A stretch of 64,000 bases of DNA from positions 1,364,001 to 1,428,000 of the forward strand of contig NC_059537.1 in NCBI RefSeq assembly GCF_905220415.1, given 5' to 3'. Made by a program: the position numbers and the translations under genes. Of this stretch, positions 1-13,200 are shown in pieces (the first letter of the stretch is position 1; each line of letters begins with the position of its first letter). The DNA comes from Colias croceus. Taxonomy: Eukaryota > Arthropoda > Insecta > Lepidoptera > Pieridae. The notes beneath the pieces were generated by a model. That model made no database searches, was not told the DNA's origin, and saw only the letters and a list, made by a program, of their open reading frames with translations.

Positions 1-682
1 CGATGAATTTTGAATGATTGATACATTGAAAGGTACTATTCGTCATACGAAAAAAAAAAACTATAATTAACTAAACAAGGAATGTTTGTAAGTTAGTCCG
101 TCTATTTTATTTTAAAATCGCACATAAATTCAAGTTAAAATAATATCGTATAAAAATTAATAAACACCGATATATTTATCATTCCATTTTTTATGTTATG
201 TCTCAAATCATTGAGTAAAGTAACTAAAAAGTAATTTTCCCAATAAGACATTTAATATGACGACGAATAGTACGCATCAACGTCCGCATCACACCTAACA
301 ATCTGTTGCGTCGCGCAGTAGTACGCCGCTCCGCACCGCGTACACGCTTGCACGGGAACCAGCCTGCAACGCGCTCACACTCACCGACAAACACTACGTG
401 AGTGTACATACATGGTATTATGTATGTACAGACACACGAACTTGTACACGCAGAATAAACATTGAAATAAAATATGTATAGAACCAAATACACACAGACA
501 TGCAGATTATAGAAAAGAGAAAAAATGAAAAAAAAAAGTAGTCAAATACGTAATTATCAAACATGTATGTCGATGGCAAAGTGAAAAAGTCCGTCAGTAG
601 ACACAGAAACAAAAAAAATGTTGTGTGGTTTTATGAAACCACGGTAAAAGTGAAACTGTTCGAACGGTTCCGAACACTGCTT

Positions 683-767
683 TGTGTAGCGCATGTCGCG
701 TGTCGGTCGGCTGCCGAGTAGGTATACCTACCTCGGCAGCCGCGATACACGCGACATGCGCTACACA
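683..767. repeat. long near-perfect hairpin
   Basis: An inverted repeat with arms of about 36 bp. The left arm begins TGTGTAGCGCATGTCGCGTGT and the right arm ends with its complement. The tip is the 12-bp palindrome TAGGTATACCTA. A weaker outer pairing (AAAGTGAAACT near 646 with AGTTTCACTTT near 799) suggests a larger foldback unit. It lies downstream of the last visible kinesin-13 exon. It could be a small non-autonomous DNA element or a hairpin RNA source; the sequence alone does not decide. Confidence 0.75.
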
Positions 768-1036
768 GACCAAAAAGTTTGAGACGATGTAATAAAAGTT
801 TCACTTTAAAAACAGGAAGTGAACTAACTATCTATGCTTATGCTATCTCTTCGAACACGATGGGAGCAGTGTTTGCAAAAAATTATTGGGATTAAATTAC
901 ATATAAGGACAATTTCCTGGACGTTCGCCTGGTCTTGACCCTCCGACATCGATTTGAATTCCAACATCCACCACTGAGCCATCACTGCTTTTCGCTGCTT
1001 CCCTATCCTATCTATATCCAAAAAAAAAAAACATAC

Positions 1037-1211
1037 CATCCTGATCATAATCCACGTCCCTCGTGATAGACAGCAGTTGCTGACAGCGTTGCAGTGCGTG
1101 CTGCAAGTAGTCCGAGATCGCCTTGTGGTTATCCAACACTTCTTCTTCGGCCCGCTGCAACTCGTCTATCGCCTCGTGGAACGTGTACATCTCTGCTGAC
1201 ATGTCGCCCTC
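1037..1211 (-). CDS. Klp10A: kinesin-13 exon 17 (C-terminal coiled region)
   Basis: Acceptor TTTTTAG precedes codons EGDMSAEMYTF. The exon continues through a helical, glutamate-rich stretch (AIDELQRAEEEVL) and ends DVDYDQD plus one base before donor GTATGT. It matches the post-motor region of KIF2 proteins, where a helix of this kind precedes a DYDxE segment. Its entry phase fits exon 16. No convincing next exon is visible between 1 and 1036. Confidence 0.9.
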
Positions 1212-4200
1212 CTAAAAATGTAACATAAATACATAAATCTTTCGGTTCAAGTCAGCTAAAAATGTTACAAGTATTTTGCATGAATATTTTGGTTCAAGCC
1301 AGGAAACTTTGTCTTGTAGTATTGCTACTAGTTTAGGCAGAGCAGAAGCATTGTATCCGGCACCTTATTGCACAGATCTCTGTTGATCTGATCACCTTTC
1401 TATATTAAGATTATCGCAATTTATTGCCAGAATAAAAAAATACTTGAGGAGATTTTATGTCTGAAGAATAGTCTGGTCAAATTAGAGCAAAAAATAAGCG
1501 TGAGAAATACATAAATTTTCATCCAGCTGAAAACTGGTAAAATTGTTGGATGGGATTTTTTTCCTTGAATGTCAAGATTGACCAGATCATAAAATTTATT
1601 CATAATAAGACGAAGTAATATAAATTCTAAATGATTTTATTTATTTTATTGTTTCTTTTTTATGTATGTATGAATGTAAATAATTCCAAAGCAGGCATAG
1701 AAGCGGGGAGGAAGGCAATTATGTTAAGACACACATTATTTTTTATTAGTTGTAAAAATATCACATCAAAACCAATGTAAGGCCAAGGTCTGGATTTCTT
1801 GTTGCAAAACACAATTATTTAATTTGAATTTAAAATTACTTGTTTGAAGACTGAGCGTGTGCGAATTTATTTGGCCAAAAGATAAATAACTACCGGTATA
1901 AATATGAAAAGATAAACGAGGGAAAATAATAATAATAGTTTAAAAAAACTAAAAAACACGCTTTTTATAGAAAACCGAACTAAAAAATAGAAAATTTTAT
2001 CAAATTAGTGTATTGTCATCGGTCCTCAATAAATCTACAAAGTTTGAACGAAATCTGGCCGTTTAAAGTGGGTCAAAATCGCGCCCAAAGAAGTCGGTTA
2101 CAAACATACAAACATACAGGTGAAGCTAATATAAAGCGTGTAAGAAAGCTTAGAGGCTCCCCAAAAGGTCGTCAAAATACTTAAGGACAATTTATTATAT
2201 TATGTTAAAAAAGCTATCATAATATTATGCGTAGCTCTTATGGCTCTTAGAGGCTCATTAATTTAGACTACTTATTTAGTCGATTCATTTATAATCTAAG
2301 TTTACTTAGATGGATTTCATATTAATGATTTATCTATATGATTCCAATGAATGTTCTTGAATACATTCTGCGTTGAATTTATATTTTTGGTTTTATGGCA
2401 TTCAAATGCTTTATAAATATAAATTTATAAAGAATAGAAAAAATAGTCACGAGTGGCTGAGTTGGTCAGGCATCCGCCCCGGAATGGCGCGAAAGGATGC
2501 GGGTTCGAGTCCCGCCTCGTGATCGAATTTTTTCTATTCTTTATAAATTTATACATTCTGCGTTATAACCAAATGAACGCAATACTATATTATGCATATT
2601 ATACACGCAATTATGAACTTTAATACGATGCATATAAAACGCAAAATCTAATGTTTTTGCAAATATTTATTGAAGCAAAAGTCACTAATCCTCGCTATTA
2701 TTTATGCATAGAAAAAAACCAAAACCAAGGACGTTGAGTCAGTAAAAACACAATTCACCAAATTAGAAAATTAGTATAAAACGCATGGTGTTATTTCGAT
2801 AGTAGGTAGTAAAATGGGAGTATGGCCGTGATAACGCAAAAATAAGTACCTGCTCGTATGCTAGATAGCAATTGTTCTGCAAAGAAAAAATATAATTTCA
2901 AATAGGTTTCATTTTATTTCAATACGAGTAATGTACGAGAAATATATTTTGAAATGTTTTTTTACTTATAATATGTAGTGGATTTTCGTTGTGCTCAGAT
3001 CTAATTGCACTAACACAGAATAATTAAAAATGTATTCTTCATTAAAGAATGAATGTTCATTTGAGGTATTGATAGTAGATATGATTTTTCTTATTGCTAA
3101 ACTAGGTATTGGCTGTATCTAGGTTATGCAAGATATATCCTGAATATGTGTTTATCGAATGTACTCATTATGGTCGTATGTGTGTACGATGTGCGTGTGT
3201 GCGTGTCTACGTGCCCGTGTACGTTTGTTGACACGTGTCTGTATATGCATGTTTCGTGTGTGTACTCATTTATGTGTATGCGTATTTTCTTATATCCATG
3301 TGTATGTGCATTGTGCATACGCGTATGTATGCATGTGTGTATGCGTTGACGTGTCAGCGCGTGAGTATTTACATATGCATATGTACGTATTCGCATGTAC
3401 GTTTTTATGTCCTGTACGTGTGTATGTTTATGTGTGTGTATGTCGTGGCCATATCGTAGATTTACTCATTTCATGAAATGGCCAATGTAGTTTGGCCAGA
3501 TCGTTAAATCGTCAACGTTTCACGATTTGGTCATGCCAAACGTGGATGGCCATTTCACGAAATATGACCATTTTTGTTTCTTTTTTAAAAAGCGATTCGC
3601 TTCTGGCACTCGCCGGCCGCTGCCGCGGCACGCTCGCTTTGCTCGCTCGGATCGTGCGTTGTTTATTAAAGTCTAACCTAACCTAACCTAACCTATATTT
3701 TATACGATCTGGCCAAATGTCGATCGACCAAATCGTGAAACGATGACGATTTAACGATCTGATCAAACTATGTTGGCCATTTCATGAAATGGGCAAATCT
3801 ACGATATGGCCACGACATGTATATACATGTGTATGTATGTCTGCACTCACGTTGAGCGAGCGCAGATGCGCCAGGTCGTCGGTGGCGGGCTCCATCTCCA
3901 CGTCGCGGTCGGCGAGCGGCGACTCGCCGCGCCGCCCGCCCTCCGACGTGCCCAGCTCTTTCACTCTGCAATATTATATTTTAACGTTTAAAATACATTA
4001 ATACACACAGATAGCACGATAAAAAAGTTTTTTGGTATCTCTACTACCAAAATAATACTTGATTGTTGAATTTTTAAAGAATATAAAAAATTTGATCACG
4101 AGGCGAGATTTGAACACACAAGGCGCGTCTTTCGCCTTGGCAACTTTTTCCAATCTTTTGCATTTGAATGCTATGAAAATAAATATCAAATTCACTTTTT

Positions 4201-7200
4201 GATGTCATCTAATGCATCGTTGTACATTTACGATAAAAAAATTATAAAATTTAATTACATTATGATTTAAATCGCTCATTTTGCACTTTTATAATTTCAT
4301 AAAAATTTGAAATCTATAAACTAAATAAAATTTTTTTTTTTTTTTTTCAAAAACAGTGAAAGTTTTATACTCAATCTATATAATAATCACATCCATAAAT
4401 AAAATAAATAAATAACATATAATAACTCACCTGTCAGCATACCGCAGCGTGTTGAGCGAGTGCTCGCACGAGGACATGGCGGGCGAGATCATGGCGATCA
4501 TGCACGTGCGCGACTTGTCGCCGATGAAACTGTCGCGCAGCACCTGCAATTTAAAGCGTAAAATATATTAAAAAAAACAGATTTAAATATGAGAAAAACA
4601 CATTGTTGCAGTTAATGACAAGTCAAATCCAACTCGAAGGACCAAGAAAATTATTGTTATTACCTTGATTCAGAATAAATTATTATGGTTAATTAAATTC
4701 AGCTCGAAGGACCAAGTAAAGTGTTATTATTACAAAACCTTAAATCGAGCTTTGTGTTCACTTTTGATGCTACTAGACTTATAAAAGTTCTATCACTATT
4801 CTGAGCAAAAATAATTATAATACATTTTAAACACTAAAATCACCGGTTCCAACAAGTTTAAAATATTCGCTTTACATGGTATGTAAATTGAAATATGTAT
4901 TATTATAATAGCAAAAAAATCATAATAAAAATGAAGGTAGTGTACATACCTGTGTGAGTTTAGAAACACGGAAGGGCAGATGGTTGTTGCCTTTCATGCC
5001 GAGCGCACGGATGCACTCCTTGAGGGCCAGCAGCGATTTGTTGATCTCCGCGCTCTCCATACCTGACGGAACATAATAAAAAATAATGTTTATCATGTAA
5101 AGATAACGTTCAAGTGTTAATAAGTGTAGAATGAAATCAATTCAATGTCATTGAAAAGTGGGAATGCAAAAAAGTGTCTTCTTTTATTTTTCGTTATAAC
5201 GCTGTGCCATCAGCACTTATTGAGTAATCATTTGAATAGTTTATACTTTATATAATATTTTGTACGCATTATGTATTGAACACATGCTTGTGGAATGCAC
5301 GTGAAGCGTAATGTGCAGAGTTTAGGTGTGTGTGTGTGGGGGGGGGGGGGGGATAGAGTGTAAGTACGGGTGTAGGATTAGGTTATAACATAATATTATG
5401 CAGTATGTAGGTTAGTGGTTGTAATATGGAGTGTTAGTGTACGGTGTAAAGTGTAGGATACATGTTGGGTAGTGTTTTGGAACGAAGTTCCTTGTCGCGC
5501 GTTGCGAAAGTGGCTTAGACGGAAAAAAATAAGATTAAAAGTTTTAACGACACTTTTTGCTATAGCTGTAAGCCGTGCGGCGTGCGCGTGTTCCTCTGTC
5601 AGTCTCTCTCACCCTTGACATCTCTTAAGTTTGTTTAATGTGTATCTGTATTGTTTATGTACATAATATGTATGTCTGTATGTATGCACAGCATGCACTC
5701 ACGCGTCTGCCGGTTGGCGGAGGACGTGTCGGCGCCGCGCTCGTTGCCCGCGAGGTCGATGTATGTATGTCTGTATGTATGCACTCACGCGTCTGCCGGT
5801 TGGCGGAGGACGTGTCGGCGCCGCGCTCGTTGCCCGCGAGGTCGATGTATGTATGTCTGTATGTATGCACAGCATGCACTCACGCGTCTGCCGGTTGGCG
5901 GAGGACGTGTCGGCGCCGCGCTCGTTGCCCGCGAGGTCGATGTATGTATGTCTGTATGTATGCACAGCATGCACTCACGCGTCTGCCGGTTGGCGGAGGA
6001 CGTGTCGGCGCCGCGCTCGTTGCCCGCGAGGTCGATGTATGTATGTCTGTATGTATGCACTCACGCGTCTGCCGGTTGGCGGAGGACGTGTCGGCGCCGC
6101 GCTCGTTGCCCGCGAGGTCGATGTATGTATGTCTGTATGTATGCACTCACGCGTCTGCCGGTTGGCGGAGGACGTGTCGGCGCCGCGCTCGTTGCCCGCG
6201 AGGTCGATGTATGTATGTCTGTATGTATGCACTCACGCGTCTGCCGGTTGGCGGAGGACGTGTCGGCGCCGCGCTCGTTGCCCGCGAGGTCGATGTATGT
6301 ATGTCTGTATGTATGCACTCACGCGTCTGCCGGTTGGCGGAGGACGTGTCGGCGCCGCGCTCGTTGCCCGCGAGGTCGATGTATGTATGTCTGTATGTAT
6401 GCACAGCATGCACTCACGCGTCTGCCGGTTGGCGGAGGACGTGTCGGCGCCGCGCTCGTTGCCCGCGAGGTCGATGTATGTATGTCTGTATGTATGCACA
6501 GCATGCACTCACGCGTCTGCCGGTTGGCGGAGGACGTGTCGGCGCCGCGCTCGTTGCCCGCGAGGTCGATGTATGTATGTCTGTATGTATGCACTCACGC
6601 GTCTGCCGGTTGGCGGAGGACGTGTCGGCGCCGCGCTCGTTGCCCGCGAGGTCGATGTATGTATGTCTGTATGTATGCACTCACGCGTCTGCCGGTTGGC
6701 GGAGGACGTGTCGGCGCCGCGCTCGTTGCCCGCGAGGTCGATGTATGTATGTCTGTATGTATGCACTCACGCGTCTGCCGGTTGGCGGAGGACGTGTCGG
6801 CGCCGCGCTCGTTGCCCGCGAGGTCGATGTATGTATGTCTGTATGTATGCACTCACGCGTCTGCCGGTTGGCGGAGGACGTGTCGGCGCCGCGCTCGTTG
6901 CCCGCGAGGTCGATGTATGTATGTCTGTATGTATGCACTCACGCGTCTGCCGGTTGGCGGAGGACGTGTCGGCGCCGCGCTCGTTGCCCGCGAGGTCGAT
7001 GTATGTATGTCTGTATGTATGCACTCACGCGTCTGCCGGTTGGCGGAGGACGTGTCGGCGCCGCGCTCGTTGCCCGCGAGGTCGATGTATGTATGTCTGT
7101 ATGTATGCACAGCATGCACTCACGCGTCTGCCGGTTGGCGGAGGACGTGTCGGCGCCGCGCTCGTTGCCCGCGAGGTCGATGAGCGAGAACTTGCCGTGC

Positions 7201-10200
7201 ACGCGGTGCATGCCGGGCGACCGGACCACTATCTGGAACACGGCGTGCGACCGCGACGAGTTCGAGTTCGCTGATGTCTGGAATGCAATCAATTATTATG
7301 TTAAGTTTGGGCATTTGATACATACATAGTGAATATAACCAGCAACTTGACAGTTATCCATTAAGGGGGATAAACAGCGCGCTGTTAGGTTTATGTAGAT
7401 ACGCTTCGGCGAAAAAAAAGTGCATGGGCCACTGCGGGCACCCGCAGCCGTGCGATTGAGACTTTGTTATGCTAGATGCAACGTTTGCCACACACATTCT
7501 AGACACACGCGTAACTTGTTTCGCATTTCACTGCAGTTTAGTGCAATGATATCTTGGTCTATAGTCCTAAAAACTTGCAATTTAATGTCTTTGATTTACC
7601 GACAGTCTCAAAATATATATAATAACCAGCTGTGCGCTGCGATTTTACCCGCAGAGCTCCACTCCTGTTGGTCTTAGCGTGATGACACATAGCCTTGGGC
7701 CATAAATGGGCTATCTAACACCGAAAGAATTTTTCAAATTCTCGAGATTAGCGTGTTCAAACAAACTCTTCAGCTTTATATATTTTTTTTTTTATTTTAT
7801 TAACTCGCTAAAACACAAAAATGTCCACATCTCACCTGTCCCGACGTCCTAGCCGCGTTTCCGTGCTGTATGAGCTTGAGCACCTCCTCAACATTGTCCA
7901 CCACCTTCTCAGTGAGCCCCACTATCTGCACCTGCTGCTTGCCGTCCTCCAGCACACGTAACTTCGCCTTGTCCGCTAGGAGATCGAATACCTGTGGCAT
8001 TATATAGGATGGAATTAGAGATGGGTAGTTAAAAACGGCTCGAAGGACCAAATATTAATGGTCCTTCGATGCGAATACGAAGATTACAAGTTTCTGATTT
8101 TACCGATTTGTACGTATTGTAAGTAGTATGATTTGTAGAATGATGCATACTACTTATATAAATTGAAATTCGAATCCATAATTAAAACCTAAAATAACAG
8201 CATTCTGTATATTATTGTAGTTCCCTCACATCAACAATTTTGCATTATAATCAATAGTCATACCTTCCCGGAGTATATTTCGAAGAAGGAAGCGGACACG
8301 ATGAGGTTGAGCGGCTTGTACTTGGGCGACTTGTGGTACGCGAACACGTCGCGCGCCGCCATCGCGTATATGCCCTTCTTGCAGTCTTGCATCTTACCCT
8401 GATTGCACAATACAGTTTTAATTTGTGTTATTTTTACACATTTGTTCTTCAATTTTTTTTTAGATTTGAAGACAGTTGTATTTAATAACTTTTCAGAGGT
8501 AGGTACTTATTAAATTACGTATTTTTACGAAACAAAAGCGCTTCTAAAGGGGTTTTGTTGAATGAATAAACAGTTTGAATTTATATTTTGAACTTTCTAT
8601 TCGCAATAAAATTGCGATTATGCATGATTATCATTACGAATTCAATGTAGCATTTTAAAAGATAAAGATGTGACTTAGTCGTTTGATGTTCGATCATTTA
8701 TATTACAAATTTTACGACCATTGCTCAACAAATTAATTAACTAAAAAAATGCATTTTTTATATTTTATCCTTACACACGTCACAAATTTTACATAAAAAA
8801 AACACAGTTACACAGACGAAGAACTACACACCTGAAAATCTCCCCCCATAGTATGCGTCTTGCCTGATCCAGTTTGTCCGTATGCAAAGCACGTGGCCAT
8901 GCCGCCCTCGAATATCGTCTGCACTAACGGCTTTGCTGTATATCTGTAAATAAGTTAATTACAGTTTTAATTTTTTTATCAGTTTCTTATAGACAATATT
9001 TTTATCAGTTTATCCTTTATCATACTCTATTGATATCCTTTAGCTTTCTGTGCAAATAGTTGACATCTTATACGAAAATTTACTATGTACACCTCTTTCA
9101 CCATAAAATGTTTTTATATGCTATTACTTGCTAAAGAATACTTTGATTTAGCATAGAGGTGCATTCGACATTATTGACCGACACGGTTATTTATGTTGTG
9201 AAACAAAGGAGCTACTTTTAATTCTAAAATATCTCAATACATAAAATGTTTGAACAGCTTACTTGTAAACAACCTCGTTAGTGCAAGAGTCGTCGAAAGC
9301 GTAGTCGAAGCGGAATTTCTGATTCTCTAGATACTTTGTGAGGTCCACCTTGTTCTTCGGCTCGTGGACTATCATTTGATCTTTCGTCGGCACACTGATC
9401 ACGTCCACCTGCAGGTTTCAATTCAATTCATTTAACGTGAATTAACTTATAGTAGAGCCATTTTAATAGGCAACATTTGACAGTTCAACAAAATTCAACA
9501 TCGTAACCTAGTAACGACGACATAGAATAACATGATATTTCGTTTTGTTAGAACTGCACATTTGCTTAACTTTTTTAAATTATGATTACATATTTATAAT
9601 AATAATAACCAATACAAGTAATTTTAAGATTTCATTTTACTGATAAACCATTCTAAACATAATAAACAATTTCTGAATTGAAGAACTGACGTCGCTACAA
9701 TTTTGTGTCAATAAACCTTTTTTCTTTTTAAATACCAGAGATGTTACTCTAAAAATCGAAATCTGACATCTAGAATCGAATGCATTGATTACTTGTGAAT
9801 AAAAATCATCATAAATTAATAAATTCGATTGACAAATGTTTCAAATCCGTATCGATTAATTCACTTTAATCGATGTTTTTATACAAGTTACATCTCTTCG
9901 AAGATAAAATTGATAGACGTCAAATGTTGCCTATTAAATTGGCTCGACTATAAGTAAGTTTAATTCATAGCAAATCCGGCTTGAAGGACCAAAACTTAAG
10001 GCTTAGAGAAACTAAAAAATTCAAAGAAATTGAATCATTTGTCTTCAATATAAAATTCACTTATGTCTTATCCGTATCGGATTTACAACTTCTCGACAAA
10101 GTTTCTTCAAATCAACAAATTTCAACACTATTATTTAAAGCATCAAGAGGCAAAAATAATTTATAAAGATTATAGCATATTTAGCACTATTATCGCTGCT

Positions 10201-13200
10201 TCTAGCTTCTTTTCAACGAATCTATAAATTTAATTAGTTAACACCGTATACGCACCTCCTTCTTGGAGATCTCCTTCTTGTTGAGCGGCCGCTTCCTCAC
10301 GCAGACGGTGATCTGGTGGTCCTCCACCGGCTCGTTGCCGACCAGCGGCCGGAACTCGATGCTGCTCTGGTACTCGCGTATCATCGCCAGGAACTCCCAG
10401 TTCGGGTTGCCCGGGTCCATGTTCATTAGTGCCTCCTTGTATGGGAAAAAAGAATTTTGAGTGAAAGTAATTACGATGATCGTCTTATACATAGCGATGT
10501 ACATACAATTGTAAGTCTAAATTTTAAGAATACGTTATAAATTATGATAAAAATGAGATTATGCTAATTAACACTACTTTAATACATTCCAATACAAAGG
10601 TAATAACATAAATTCTCTAATTAATTGCAAAATCATTCTGATTGGTTCGAAATAAGTTTGCTTATTGTTGTTTAAAAAGGATGGTTTCGCATAATAAGAT
10701 CTCCCCTGCCGTTACTTTCCGGTAATCCACTAGCAGTGCTTCAAATCACTTTTCCAAAACAAAGTTTTCCAACACAACTTCTTCTACAGAACACAAAATC
10801 GACCTTATCCCCACAGCACACGGTACCTTCTCCTCCTTGAGCTCCGCTTGTCGCTGGCGCCGCTTCTCGCGGTTCTCCTTGAGCCGCTCCACCTCCTTCA
10901 CCACGTTGGAGCGCCGCACCGCGCCCGACGCGACCGCGTGCGGCACCGACACCGTGCTCGCTACGGCCGCCGGCCGCGCTGATGACACTGGCGGGTTGAA
11001 CTGCGAATGGTAACAAGATTGGGCCGGTCACACGACTTGCTTTAACAGTTTTTGACGTTTATTTCAATGAGATATTTGTAATTTAAAGTGTCAAAAAAGG
11101 ACATTACAGAAGGGTTAAAACTGGCTATAAATTATTATAGTTATAAATAATGATGCGGAATACGTTTATATATATTCTCGTTTAATGAAACATTGAACAT
11201 ACTACAATATTATTTTACACAATATATTATTGACTATGAAAAATTTGAATTGCTTAAATGATAAAATAACTTAACTAAAAACATTTGATTATCTAAATAT
11301 ATATAAATTTATAAAGAATAGAAAAAATTCGATCACGAGGCGGGACTCGAACCCGCATCCTTCGCGCCATTCCGGCGCTTTCTATTCTTTATAAATTTAT
11401 ATTTATAAAGCATTTGAATGCCATAAAAACCAAAAAATATAAATTCAAGAAAAGGTCGTGTTCCATCGTTGCAATATTGTATTCACTGAAAAGTGCTTCA
11501 TATTGGTTGAGATGGTTGTTAAATCATCTCAATAGATGGCGCGCGGTGTGTCCCTTAAGACACATAAAACTGAAAGGATAGAATAAATTCGATTGCTCAG
11601 GCGGGTCACGAGTGGCTGAGTTGGTTAGGCATCCGCCCCGGAATGGCGCGAAGGATGCGGGTTCGAGTCCCGCCTCGTGATCGAATTTTTTCTATTCTTT
11701 ATAAATTTATATTTATAAAGCATTTGAATGCCATAAAAACCAAAAAATATAAATATCTAAATATAATTAAGGTGTATGGTTTTGTACCTCTATCACTAAA
11801 ACTAAAATACATTATATTATAAATGATTTGTTAACAAAGTACCCAATTTCAATCTTAGTAGTTAGTTAATTCAAATTTATTAAATTATCCGACTCGAAGG
11901 ACCACTACTACATCGACTATTATTACTTATTAGCAACCTCTTTAATATCTCTCTTTGCCTCTTTTATGTGTTGCATCCTTCGTGAAGTATTCGAATATGG
12001 ATTATTGTGCACTACGGAGGCGGCGCTCGGTGTACTACCAGATCGAGATCGACCGCCAGATGTAGGCTGGAAAGGAAAGGAATGGACAACGGATGGTATA
12101 GGTAGGTATTAAAGGATTGGAAGTGTCTGAATCTCTATAAAAAGGTTAATGTTGGAGTTCAGTTTGACTAGGGAAAAAAAGCAAGTGTTTAGAAAGATTA
12201 ACATTGTTCTATAGACCGTAAGATATTGACAAAACATATTTCCATGATAGACATTTAAACTATTTTACTCCTGAATCTCACCACCACCCTTGCCAACTAG
12301 CTTCTGTCGGTAAATCTTTGTTTCAGAGAGCCCGCCACCTCTGTGATGCTGCCCACCTCAGCGGGGAACTGCAGCATGTCAAGCGAGTACTACGTAACAA
12401 CAAGCTGCAGGCGCCTCCACAGCATCACAGGAGTCGAACGAAGCCACACACAGTTGAAAGACAACCGGCCTACCTACCATATGTGAAGGGAGTTACTGAC
12501 AGAATTGGAAGAATCCTAAGACGAGCTTCAATTAAAACTATATATAAGCCGCATAAGAAGATAAACCAATTCTTGAGACCAATTAAAAGTAATATTCCTC
12601 TACAAGATGCAGGCGTGTACAAGTTAGACTGTGACTGTGGTCTCTCATACATCGGCCAAACAAAAAGAAGCATTGCTAACCGACTGAAGGAGCACATTGC
12701 GGATATCAAGCATCGGCGTCACAAGAAGTCTGCGGTATGTGAACACACACTGGACAACAACCACTTCATAAGATTTGACCAACCACAAATCCTTGCCAGA
12801 GAAAATAAATTTTTTCCAAGACTTGTGCGCGAGGCTATTGAAATTAAAAAACATCCAAATTTCAATAGAGAAGATGGTTTGAAACTTTCTAACACCTGGG
12901 ATCCTGTTATTAAGAATTTAAAATCCCATGTCAAACGTACCAAAAGACTAGAAGACACGATCAGCCAATACTGCCAACATCCGGAAAAATACTCCAGATA
13001 CCAACTACGGAGGAATAGGTGGAGGTAGTTCACAAATAACAATTTTTGAATGACCATCAAGACGTACAACATCTCAGTCTCCCCGTGACCACGCTCGCTG
13101 TAAAGTGTTCGAAACGTCGGGAAAATAATAGAATGAATAAATCGCGTTTAAAATCCGTTAAAAAGTCTTTAATTTCTATTTTACTCCTCTTTTATTAGGG

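Noticed and set aside
824..1019. Possible last exon of kinesin-13 (KQRKAVMAQWWMLEFKSMSE...)
   Set aside because: Phase could fit after an AG near 1004, but the translation does not resemble the kinesin-13 C-terminus. The true last exon is more likely outside the window.
2447..2522. Functional tRNA-Ser gene
   Set aside because: The core folds like a tRNA, but position 33 is C, the element is dispersed with target duplications, and other copies are deleted. A SINE is the better reading.
3674..3694. Interstitial telomere (CCTAA)n from a chromosome fusion
   Set aside because: Only four units, inside a bounded foldback element, with the same cassette again at 48.9 kb; it belongs to the element.
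5696..7183. CRISPR-like regular repeat array
   Set aside because: Units are contiguous with no variable spacers, and each contains eukaryotic exon sequence and a splice donor.
5638..7329. Plus-strand frames of 503-563 codons with a repeated VCRLAEDVSAPRSLPARS pattern
   Set aside because: They are translations of the kinesin exon-end array in the wrong strand. The 86/95-bp period rotates through all frames, so all stay open; there is no gene.
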